From positions 530,501 to 594,500 of the forward strand of contig NC_021490.2 of NCBI RefSeq assembly GCF_000410535.2: DNA of 64,000 nucleotides. Direction: 5' to 3'. A program made the translations under genes and the position numbers. The DNA is from Treponema pallidum subsp. pallidum str. Nichols. GTDB lineage: Bacteria; Spirochaetota; Spirochaetia; Treponematales; Treponemataceae. Positions 16,227-24,427 of the stretch are shown here, piece after piece (within the stretch, counting starts at the first letter, position 1; every line of letters begins with the position of its first letter). The notes under the pieces were generated by a model. It saw only the letters and a program-made list of their open reading frames with translations, had not been told where the DNA came from and searched no databases.

Positions 16227-18044
16227 TTAGGCGTCGGAAGCCTCTTTTAGCACCGACAGGAAGGCAGTCTGCGGGATCTCCACATCCCCCACCATCTTCA
16301 TTCGCTTTTTCCCTTCCTTCTGTTTCTCCAGCAACTTTCGCTTACGTGTGATGTCACCTCCGTAGCATTTAGCAAGTACATCTTTGCGGAACGGACTAAC
16401 CGTCTCGCGCGAGATAATCTGCCCGCCGATTGAGCCTTGGATTGCAATCTTGAACTGCTGACGGGAAATCTCCTCTTTCAGGCGAGCACACACCGCCTGC
16501 GCCCTTCTGCGGGCATGCGGTCGATAGCACAACTGCGCAAGCGCGTCTACCGGCTTCCCATTAATAAGGATGTCAACTTTCACCAGATCTGTGAGCTTCG
16601 ACTCTATAAGCTCATAGTCAAAAGACGCATAGCCGTGGCTAATACTCTTGAGCCTATCGTAAAACCCAAAGAGAATTTCCGCAAGGGGCATCTCGTATAC
16701 CAGTTCCACCCGCTTCTGATCTAAATAGTTCACCGCTGTTTGGTACGCGCGCTTTTCAATACAGAGCGTCATGACAGCACCGAGCACCTCTGTCGGCGTA
16801 ATGATAGTTGCACGGATGTAGGGTTCATGCACCTGTGCAATCTCCTGCTCCAAAGGATAATGGGCTGGGTTGTCACACACTATGCGCTGTCCCGTTTTTA
16901 GAAACACATAGTATTGCACCTGAGGCGCAGTAAAAATGACTGTCTGGTTGAACTCTCGCTCTAAACGCTGCTGCACTACTTCAAGATGAAGCAGTCCTAG
17001 AAAACCACAGCGAAATCCGTGCCCCAGCGCTAAGGATGAGTCTCGTTCCCAGGAAATACTTGCGTCGTTGAGGGCAAGTCGCTCCAATGCTTCGCGCAGT
17101 TGCTCACACTCATCAGTGTCCACCGGATACACCGAGGAAAAGACCACCGGCTTTACCCGTCTAAATCCAGCACGCGGCGTGTCACATGGGCAGGACGCGT
17201 CTGTGATGGTATCCCCCACCTGTACATCTGAAACCGTTTTTACATTTGCACTCAGGTAACCGACATCTCCTGCACACAGCGCTTCACGTGCAATAAGGTT
17301 GAATACAAAGACACCCGTCTCTTCTACACGGTACTCTGCCCCGTTGCTCATGAAACGAATAACCATGCCACTTGTGACTTGTCCCTCGAAAACACGAATG
17401 TGGACAACTACCCCGCGGTACTGGTCATAGTGACAGTCAAATACTAACGCTTGGAGCGCGGCCGTACCACTCCCCTGCGGGGGAGGAATACGCGTGATAA
17501 TTGCATCAAAGAGCGCGTCGACATTCTCTCCCGTTTTTGCAGAAATCAACACACTAGAGGCGGGATCCAAGCCCAGGTCGTGCTCTACCTGTTGGAGCAC
17601 ACGCGGCACGTCTGCCGTAGGCAGGTCGATCTTATTGATAACAGGGATAATTTCCAAATTGTGCTCTAAAACTAAGTAGAGATTTGAGATCGTCTGCGAC
17701 TCAACTCCCTGCGTTGCATCTACCACCAGGAGCGCTCCCTCACAGGCAGCAATTGCGCGCGACACCTCGTATGCAAAATCCGCGTGTCCCGGCGTGTCTA
17801 CAAAGTTCAACACATACTCGGTGCCGTGTGCATCCGTGTAGGGAATACACACGGCGTGGCTTTTAATAGTTATACCTCGTTCTCGCTCGAGTTCCATGTT
17901 GTCGGTCATCTGCGCGTGCTGCAGACGCTCTTCTACCGCGCGCGTCCTTTCGATGAGTCGGTCAGCAAGGGTGGATTTACCGTGGTCAATGTGCGCGACA
18001 ATACAGAAATTTCGCACTCGGCGCACGCAAGCCATGGCGCGCAT
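16227..18044 (-). CDS. lepA: Elongation factor 4 (LepA), ribosome-associated GTPase
   Basis: GTPase that acts on translocating or stalled ribosomes. 605 residues. G1 is AHIDHGKST at 17-25, the switch-I region is MTDNMELERERGITIKS, G3 is DTPGH, G4 is NKID, then domains II and III, and the LepA-specific C-terminal domain (KADVLAKCYGGDITRKRKLL-type motif) with the conserved KRMK. Two in-frame ATGs, at 18044 and 18035, could both serve; neither has a clear ribosome-binding site. It is divergent from carD, with 129 bp between them. Confidence 0.97.
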   Translation of the reverse strand: MRAMACVRRVRNFCIVAHIDHGKSTLADRLIERTRAVEERLQHAQMTDNMELERERGITIKSHAVCIPYTDAHGTEYVLNFVDTPGHADFAYEVSRAIAACEGALLVVDATQGVESQTISNLYLVLEHNLEIIPVINKIDLPTADVPRVLQQVEHDLGLDPASSVLISAKTGENVDALFDAIITRIPPPQGSGTAALQALVFDCHYDQYRGVVVHIRVFEGQVTSGMVIRFMSNGAEYRVEETGVFVFNLIAREALCAGDVGYLSANVKTVSDVQVGDTITDASCPCDTPRAGFRRVKPVVFSSVYPVDTDECEQLREALERLALNDASISWERDSSLALGHGFRCGFLGLLHLEVVQQRLEREFNQTVIFTAPQVQYYVFLKTGQRIVCDNPAHYPLEQEIAQVHEPYIRATIITPTEVLGAVMTLCIEKRAYQTAVNYLDQKRVELVYEMPLAEILFGFYDRLKSISHGYASFDYELIESKLTDLVKVDILINGKPVDALAQLCYRPHARRRAQAVCARLKEEISRQQFKIAIQGSIGGQIISRETVSPFRKDVLAKCYGGDITRKRKLLEKQKEGKKRMKMVGDVEIPQTAFLSVLKEASDA

Positions 18045-18138
18045 AGTAGTACAAAAGGGTGCGCCAGTCTACACGTTCTTTGTGTTATGGCTACTCGGGC
18101 GTGGTGGAGTTCCCTCGTTTTTCCCCTTCCTCTTCCCA

Positions 18139-18167
18139 CTGACTTTTTTCCGTGTTTGTGCTACGCT
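18139..18167 (+). promoter_or_regulatory. Possible promoter immediately before carD
   Basis: CTGACT at 18139-18144, 17 nt, and TACGCT at 18162-18167, preceded by TG in the extended -10 position (TGCTACGCT). The predicted start would fall at or next to the carD ATG at 18174, and no Shine-Dalgarno sequence is present, so a leaderless mRNA is possible. Confidence 0.4.
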
Positions 18168-18173
18168 GGCCCC

Positions 18174-18713
18174 ATGGGTAAGGCGTGTGCGTTTCGTCCC
18201 CACGATCACGTGGTGTATCCAGGACAGGGCGTCGGTCAGGTGCAGGAAATAAGCGAAAAAACATTTAAGAACGAGACGCTGCTATACTACGTCATTTACT
18301 TGGAAGAGTCAGATATGACGGTGCTTATTCCGGTGGATAAAGCACAGGAACTGGGTATTAGAACCATTGTCAAAAGGAAGGAAGCAGAGCGCGCGTTGAG
18401 GTTTCTGTCTGAGGATTTTGATCCTAGTCCTCTTGATTGGAAAATGCGTTATCAGGTCAATTTAAACCTTTTTAAAAGTGGTGGTATCTTGGACAATGCG
18501 GCCGTTGTGCGCTCGCTCTACCACCGGAGTAAAGTCAAGGAACTGCCTATCCAGGAGCGAAGGCTCTATGATTCTGCATACCGTATTTTTCAGGATGAGA
18601 TGTGTTTTGCGCTGGGGCTGCGACCCCCTGAGGTTGAAACGCTCATCCATGGCTATTTGGAAAAGGCAAAGGAAAACCCAGTTGTGTCGGGTACGGTGGA
18701 TGTGCCCGGGTGA
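18174..18713 (+). CDS. carD: CarD-family transcriptional regulator
   Basis: RNA-polymerase-binding regulator that stabilises open complexes; CarD homologues occur in mycobacteria, myxobacteria and spirochaetes. 179 residues. The N-terminal RNAP-interaction domain ([21 protein letters not shown]) matches the CarD/TRCF RID pattern; the C-terminal half is helical ([20 protein letters not shown]) and fits the CarD DNA-binding domain. The ATG at 18174 is the natural start because [19 protein letters not shown] begins the domain; the open frame extends upstream without homology. It overlaps ispDF by GTGA. Confidence 0.9.
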
Positions 18714-19957
18714 CCCGCGCCGCGTTGCTTGTCACCGCTGCAGGCAGCTCTGCACGCATGCGCAGAGGTGGTGCGTGTGTGCAGAAAAAGGAGTACTTGC
18801 CGTTAACTTCCAGGCAGCCTGGTGTCTGCCTCCTTTCTGAGATACTCGTGCGTGCCCTTGAGGCGCGGTCGTTCTTCCTTGTCGTTGTTACCGTTCCTGC
18901 AGGTGAAGTTGCGTACGCAGAAAGTCAAGTGGCGTGTGATTCGCGTCTTTCGGCGTTCCCGTCTCGTACGCGTCCAGTCATTCTTTACGTGCCGGGTGCA
19001 CATACACGCAGTGCGTCTGTGCGCGCGGGGCTTGACGCGATGGCTACGCATGCGCCCGATGTGGTCCTGGTGCACGACGGCGCACGTCCCTTTGTGAGTG
19101 TTGCGCTTATTCATTCTGTACTTGAGGCTACCTGTCGCTATGGAGCGGCAGTGCCGGTTATAGAGGCGACGGATACTCCCAAGGGTGTTGCTGCCGATGG
19201 GAGTATCGAAACGCATCTTATACGGAGTCGAGTGCGCTTAGCACAAACCCCTCAGGGTTTTTGCTACGCGTCGCTGTGCGCTGCCCATCACCGCGCTGCT
19301 ACTGATGGGGAACAGTATACTGATGACAGCGAGCTGTACGCTCGCTACGGAGGGACCGTACATGTCTGCGCCGGTGAACGCAGTAATGTAAAGATTACCT
19401 ATCCGGAGGATCTGGAGCAGCGGGCATCGGAGCCTGCTCTCACGAGGGGGATATCAGTCCTGCCGTGTACGGAAGAAGGTGCCCTGCGCGTTGGACTGGG
19501 GACTGATATGCACGCGCTGTGTGCAGGAAGACCGCTGATACTTGCAGGGATACATATTCCCAGTAAGAAGGGAGCGCAGGGTCATTCGGATGCAGACGTT
19601 CTTGCGCATGCGAGCATTGACGCCCTTTTGGGTGCAGCAGGCCTGGGGGATATTGGCACGTTTTTCCCCTCTTGTGACGGACGATGGAAAGACGCACATT
19701 CTTGCGCGTTGCTCCGCCATACCTGGCAACTGGTGCGCGCAGCGTGCTGGCGGCTGGTGAATCTCGATGCTGTTGTCTGTCTTGAGCAGCCTGCATTACA
19801 CCCATTTCGGGAAGCGATGCGCGCATCGCTTGCGCAGGCCCTGGACACGCACGTAACACGTGTTTTTGTTAAGGCAAAGACTGCCGAACGCCTCGGACCT
19901 GTTGGATCTGGTGCGGCGGTTACCGCACAGGTAGTGGTACTTTTGAAAAAGATATGA
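18710..19957 (+). CDS. ispDF: Bifunctional isoprenoid enzyme IspDF
   Basis: Fusion of 2-C-methyl-D-erythritol 4-phosphate cytidylyltransferase (IspD) and 2,4-cyclodiphosphate synthase (IspF), two MEP-pathway steps. 415 residues. IspD part, about 1-240: [12 protein letters not shown] near the start, then [11 protein letters not shown] and QTPQGF. IspF part, about 250-415: GLGTDMHAL with the metal-binding D-x-H, and [19 protein letters not shown] followed by GDIGTFFP. Both active-site sets appear complete. GTG start at 18710 overlaps the carD stop. IspH lies elsewhere in this window (61496-62626). Confidence 0.95.
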
Positions 19958-19989
19958 GTGGCAGGCGTTGTGCGCCGTGTTCTGCGCGC

Positions 19990-20019
19990 TGGCCATGCAA
20001 AAAAATTTCGTGCTACTAT
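19990..20019 (+). promoter_or_regulatory. Possible extended -10 promoter before trkA
   Basis: TGGCCA at 19990-19995, 18 nt, and TACTAT at 20014-20019, with TGC directly before the hexamer (extended -10). The predicted start near 20026 leaves only about five bases before the trkA ATG, which has no Shine-Dalgarno sequence. Confidence 0.35.
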
Positions 20020-20030
20020 GGCCTTCGGAC

Positions 20031-21431
20031 ATGAGGGTTATTGTTGTTGGATGCGGTACGAATGGGCGTGAACTTACGCGTCGTTTGAGCGCGAGGGGAC
20101 ATCAGGTTACGCTTGTTGCTGCCGCGCATGAGCCTGTCCCCCGTAAAATTCCCGCGGGGGCACAAGCGCTCGTGCGTCATCAAAAAGATCACCGCGCTAC
20201 CCTGGGTGAGGCAGGTATCGCAAAGGCACAGGCGTTTGTTGCGGTCACCGAGGTTGACGAACTTAACATAGTACTGTGTGGTATAGCCGCCGACTTGAAT
20301 GCCGGAGTGATTAAAATAGCCCAAACGCACGATGACCACTACGCTCACGCGGTGTGTCGTGAGTCGCGCTGTATTTTTGGTATTGACTTTCTCATATCTG
20401 CGGATAAGGAAGCGATGCGTGCGGTAGTGAGCACCGTCGAGCAGGGTGCCATCAGCGATGTCATCCCATTGAAAAATGCACCGTATGAAATTGCCCGTTT
20501 TCCTATTGCAAAGGGCAGCGGCCTCGATGGTATCACGCTCTCTGATATGCGTCGTCTGGTAAAAATTTCTTTTGTTGCCGTTGCTTTTGAAGTTCGGGGG
20601 AGGAGTGTAATTCCCTCAGGGGAGACCATGCTCGCTTCTGGTATGCGCCTGTCAGTACTCTGTGCGCCTGAACATATGGGACGTTTTTATGAGCTGGCGG
20701 GTTTTAAAATACATCCGGTAAAAAAAATTGCACTCATTGGCATGAGCGCGGTAGGTACGCTCGTGGCACAGGATGTAGCAGAAAAATGCAAGCCGCACTT
20801 TTTCAGTAGTGCCTTCAGTCTTTCTCCAAGGGAGCGTGCGAGTCTTGTATTGGTTGATAAGAGTGAAACGGCAACCCAGGCAGTGTGTGCTCAATTTCCG
20901 CACGTTACTGCCTATCATGGTGATGTCACAGATGAGGCTTTTTTCGCAGAGATTACGCCGGACACGTTTGATCTGGTGATTACCACCACTAATAACTATG
21001 AGCTGAATATGATTACAGCCGCATACATGAAGACGCTCGGAGTGCCTCGGGCTGTTGCATTGGTACACAGCTCCCTTATGGAGGATATTGCGGGGAAAAT
21101 TGGCATCGATGTTGCTGTTTCTTATCAAGACGTAGTGGTTGACGCTATTATGAGCCATTTGGCCGGTTCCCACGTCACTGGCATACATACTATCGGCGAC
21201 GGATCGCTAGAAATCGTTGAGTTCGCTATTTCCGCGCAGTCCCCCCTGGTAGGCAAGCGCCTGAAGGATATCGCTGTGCACGGAAGCTTCTTGGTGCTGC
21301 TCATCTCAACGGTGCGTGGCTCTTTCATTCCTTCAGGAGATACGGTTCTGCTTGAGGGAAGTGTGCTGATGTTCATCGTACAGTCTGCGCAGAGTGAAAA
21401 AATTGTCGCGTTGCTTGGAGGAACGGTGTAA
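20031..21431 (+). CDS. trkA: TrkA-type potassium uptake regulatory protein
   Basis: Cytoplasmic NAD(H)/nucleotide-binding gating subunit of a Trk/Ktr potassium transporter. 466 residues with two RCK modules: the first Rossmann motif VIVVGCGTNGRELTRRL at residues 3-19, and the second near the middle (IALIGMSAVGTLVAQDVAEK). Each is followed by an RCK_C domain (e.g. GSGLDGITLSDMRRLV and PLVGKRLKDIAVHGSF). The ATG at 20031 was chosen because the Rossmann fold begins there, though a longer open frame exists. The membrane subunit (TrkH/KtrB) is not in this window. Confidence 0.9.
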   Translation: MRVIVVGCGTNGRELTRRLSARGHQVTLVAAAHEPVPRKIPAGAQALVRHQKDHRATLGEAGIAKAQAFVAVTEVDELNIVLCGIAADLNAGVIKIAQTHDDHYAHAVCRESRCIFGIDFLISADKEAMRAVVSTVEQGAISDVIPLKNAPYEIARFPIAKGSGLDGITLSDMRRLVKISFVAVAFEVRGRSVIPSGETMLASGMRLSVLCAPEHMGRFYELAGFKIHPVKKIALIGMSAVGTLVAQDVAEKCKPHFFSSAFSLSPRERASLVLVDKSETATQAVCAQFPHVTAYHGDVTDEAFFAEITPDTFDLVITTTNNYELNMITAAYMKTLGVPRAVALVHSSLMEDIAGKIGIDVAVSYQDVVVDAIMSHLAGSHVTGIHTIGDGSLEIVEFAISAQSPLVGKRLKDIAVHGSFLVLLISTVRGSFIPSGDTVLLEGSVLMFIVQSAQSEKIVALLGGTV

Positions 21432-21496
21432 TGCGGTCTGCCGCGAAGGGAGTGGAATTGCATAAAGCATAAAAATTGCGCATAGTCTGCCCTCTT

Positions 21497-24427
21497 ATGG
21501 ATGGGGATCGCGTAGAAAGGGAGAACGTGTCGCAGGACGTTCGCGTGGGCTCTGCTGCTCGTAATCTGTGTATAAAGGGTGCGCGTGAGCATAATCTGAA
21601 GAATATTGATGTTATGTTGCCGCGAGATGCGCTTGTGGTGATCTCCGGTCTTTCTGGTTCAGGCAAGAGTTCGCTTGCGTTTGATACTATTTTTGCAGAA
21701 GGACAGCGTCGGTATGTGGAGTCCCTTTCTGCATACGCTCGCCAGTTTTTAGGTCGGTTAGATAAGCCGGATGTTGACTCTATCGAGGGTCTTTCTCCTG
21801 CGATTGCCATCGAGCAAAAAACTACGCAGCGTAACCCTCGCTCAACGGTTGGTACTGTCACAGAAATTTATGACTACTATCGTCTGCTGTTTGCCCGCAT
21901 AGGACGCGCGCATTGTCCGCACTGTGCGCGGGAGATCAAGGAACAAACCGTTGACCAAATTGTTGATACCCTCATGACCGTGCCGTCGGGAAGCAGAATT
22001 CAGTTGCTTGCCCCGGTGGTGCGAGGAAAAAAAGGTACACACCACAAGGTCTTGGAAGCTGCACGCAAAGATGGTTTTGTACGAGCTCGTATTGACGGGG
22101 CTTTGCTCCACTTACACGAGCGCATTTCGTTGGATAAGCAAAAAAAGCATTCTATCGATATAGTTGTCGATAGAATTCAATTGTCAGATACAGTACGTAA
22201 ACGATTAACAGAATCAGTAGAGACGACGCTAGGCTATGCAGATGGGCTGTTGACCGTCTTAGTGCAGGGAGAGAATTCTGGGACCGTTTCCGGAAAGATA
22301 GAAACATCTGCTCTCCTGCCGTCTGAGTTATTTTTTTCGCAAAAAAACGCGTGCGCGCACTGTAATGTCTCCGTACCCGAATTGCAGCCTCGCTTGTTCT
22401 CTTTTAACGCACCTTTTGGTGCCTGTCCGAGCTGTGCAGGACTGGGGATTATGCAGACATTTGATTTAGATCGCATTGTCCCTGATCAAAACCGTTCTTT
22501 TAACGAGGGTGCTTTTTTGCCATTTAAACCTGAGCATGAGTGGAACCGTGTGCGGTTTGCTGCACTCGCAGAAAAGTACCATTTTTCTCTCGATGATCCG
22601 GTACGCAATCTGTCAAAACACGCACTGGATATTATCCTGCATGGAAGTGGCAGCGAGGCTCTTGAGTTTTCCCATGAACGAAAAGATGGCTCTCGTACCG
22701 CACGCTACATTAAGCCGTGGCCGGGAATTTTTAGCGAGCTGCACAGGAGATACGCAGAGTCATGTACTCACTCACAGCGCGAGGTATATGAACGGTATTT
22801 ATCGGTGCGTACATGTGAAGCGTGTCGAGGGATGCGCTTAAAGCCAGAGTCGCTTGCGGTGACTATAGAAAAAAAAAACATCCACGCACTCAGTGCGCTG
22901 TCTGTAGATGATTCGTGTGAGTTTTTTAAAACTCTCCATCTGACAGAAGTAGAAGCGACAATTGCGCAACAGATCCTGAAAGAAATTACCGATCGCCTAG
23001 AGTTTCTTCAGAACGTGGGTCTTGGATATCTCACCTTGGAACGGGCTGCTGCCACGTTATCCGGCGGAGAAGCACAACGAATTAGACTGGCAACCCAGAT
23101 AGGTTCGCGCCTTACAGGGGTTTTGTACATACTGGACGAACCGTCTATTGGTTTGCATCAGCGGGATAATGAACGACTGATCCAAACGCTTCTTCATTTG
23201 CGTGATTTGGGAAACACAGTGCTTGTGGTAGAGCACGATGAGCAAACGCTCCGCGTAGCAGATTATATTGTAGATCTCGGCCCCGGTGCGGGTGTTCACG
23301 GAGGATATGTTGTCGCCGCAGGCAGTCCACCTGAAGTTATGCAGGTGCAAGCAAGTCTTACTGGTCAGTATCTTGCCGGTGCAATTACATTACCCATTCC
23401 TGCAGTACGGAGAACGGGAAATGGAAATGTTCTTACGGTGCATGACGTCCATGAACATAACTTGCAACACATTTCTGTACGTATTCGACTCGGTACTTTT
23501 ACCTGCATTACCGGAGTATCCGGCTCGGGTAAATCAACGCTTTTAATTGATGTGCTATATCCTGCGTTATACAACCGTGTGATGAACGGCAGACTTCCTG
23601 AAGGAAAATTTTCCTCGATTGAGGGGACGGAGCATTTAGATAAAGTAATTTATGTAGACCAAAGTCCTATCGGGAGAACTCCTCGTTCAAATCCTGCAAC
23701 TTATGTGGGTGTGTTTACAGATATTAGAATGCTGTTCTCCCAGGTTCCTGAAGCAAAAATGCGGGGATATAAACCAGGACGTTTTTCTTTCAATGTTCCT
23801 GGAGGACGGTGTGAGCATTGTAAAGGTGATGGCGTTATCACTATTGAAATGAATTTTTTACCTGATGTGTACATTACCTGTGATGTGTGTCACGGCACCC
23901 GGTTTAACCGGGAGACATTAGCTGTGTTTTATAAGGGCAAGAACATTTCCCATGTGCTGGACATGACGATCGAAGAAGCGCGTTCTTTTTTTTCTGCTGT
24001 TCCTCCTATAGTACGAAAGCTAGAAGCTCTCTGCTCGGTGGGGCTTGGGTATGTGCGCTTAGGACAGTCTGCTCTGACGTTGTCAGGGGGAGAAGCCCAG
24101 CGCGTTAAACTTGCACTTGAGCTTTCAAAGCGTGCGACAGGAAAAACTCTCTATATCTTTGACGAACCTACTACCGGATTGCATTTTGCCGATATCATCC
24201 AATTAATGGAGGTTGTTCAACGCTTGGTAGATCAGGGAAATACGGTTGTGATGATCGAACATAACATGGATGTTATTGTTCAGGCAGACTGTGTTATCGA
24301 TTTAGGTCCTGAAGGAGGAATGCACGGTGGAACTATCGTTGCACAGGGAAGCCCTGAAGCAGTATCCCAGATAACTGAGTCTCGCACCGGTTGGTACATC
24401 AAAGAGGTGCTGTGTAAAAAGACATGA
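21497..24427 (+). CDS. uvrA: Excinuclease ABC subunit A (UvrA)
   Basis: Damage-recognition ATPase of nucleotide excision repair. 976 residues from ATG at 21497. The first ATPase has Walker A GLSGSGKSS and signature LSGGEAQRIRLATQIGS; the second has GVSGSGKST and LSGGEAQRVKLALELS. Zinc-finger cysteines occur in CPHC, CAHC, CPSC, CEHC and CDVC pairs. Start alternatives are TTG at 21476 and GTG at 21527; the last has AAAGGGAG five bases upstream and may be the main one. A -35/-10-like pair (TTGCAT, 17 nt, CATAGT) lies about 21459-21487. It overlaps the next gene by ATGA. Confidence 0.95.
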   Translation: MDGDRVERENVSQDVRVGSAARNLCIKGAREHNLKNIDVMLPRDALVVISGLSGSGKSSLAFDTIFAEGQRRYVESLSAYARQFLGRLDKPDVDSIEGLSPAIAIEQKTTQRNPRSTVGTVTEIYDYYRLLFARIGRAHCPHCAREIKEQTVDQIVDTLMTVPSGSRIQLLAPVVRGKKGTHHKVLEAARKDGFVRARIDGALLHLHERISLDKQKKHSIDIVVDRIQLSDTVRKRLTESVETTLGYADGLLTVLVQGENSGTVSGKIETSALLPSELFFSQKNACAHCNVSVPELQPRLFSFNAPFGACPSCAGLGIMQTFDLDRIVPDQNRSFNEGAFLPFKPEHEWNRVRFAALAEKYHFSLDDPVRNLSKHALDIILHGSGSEALEFSHERKDGSRTARYIKPWPGIFSELHRRYAESCTHSQREVYERYLSVRTCEACRGMRLKPESLAVTIEKKNIHALSALSVDDSCEFFKTLHLTEVEATIAQQILKEITDRLEFLQNVGLGYLTLERAAATLSGGEAQRIRLATQIGSRLTGVLYILDEPSIGLHQRDNERLIQTLLHLRDLGNTVLVVEHDEQTLRVADYIVDLGPGAGVHGGYVVAAGSPPEVMQVQASLTGQYLAGAITLPIPAVRRTGNGNVLTVHDVHEHNLQHISVRIRLGTFTCITGVSGSGKSTLLIDVLYPALYNRVMNGRLPEGKFSSIEGTEHLDKVIYVDQSPIGRTPRSNPATYVGVFTDIRMLFSQVPEAKMRGYKPGRFSFNVPGGRCEHCKGDGVITIEMNFLPDVYITCDVCHGTRFNRETLAVFYKGKNISHVLDMTIEEARSFFSAVPPIVRKLEALCSVGLGYVRLGQSALTLSGGEAQRVKLALELSKRATGKTLYIFDEPTTGLHFADIIQLMEVVQRLVDQGNTVVMIEHNMDVIVQADCVIDLGPEGGMHGGTIVAQGSPEAVSQITESRTGWYIKEVLCKKT

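Noticed and set aside
17784-18173. Upstream extension of carD
   Set aside because: Lies antisense to lepA; the CarD domain begins at 18174 with [12 protein letters not shown].
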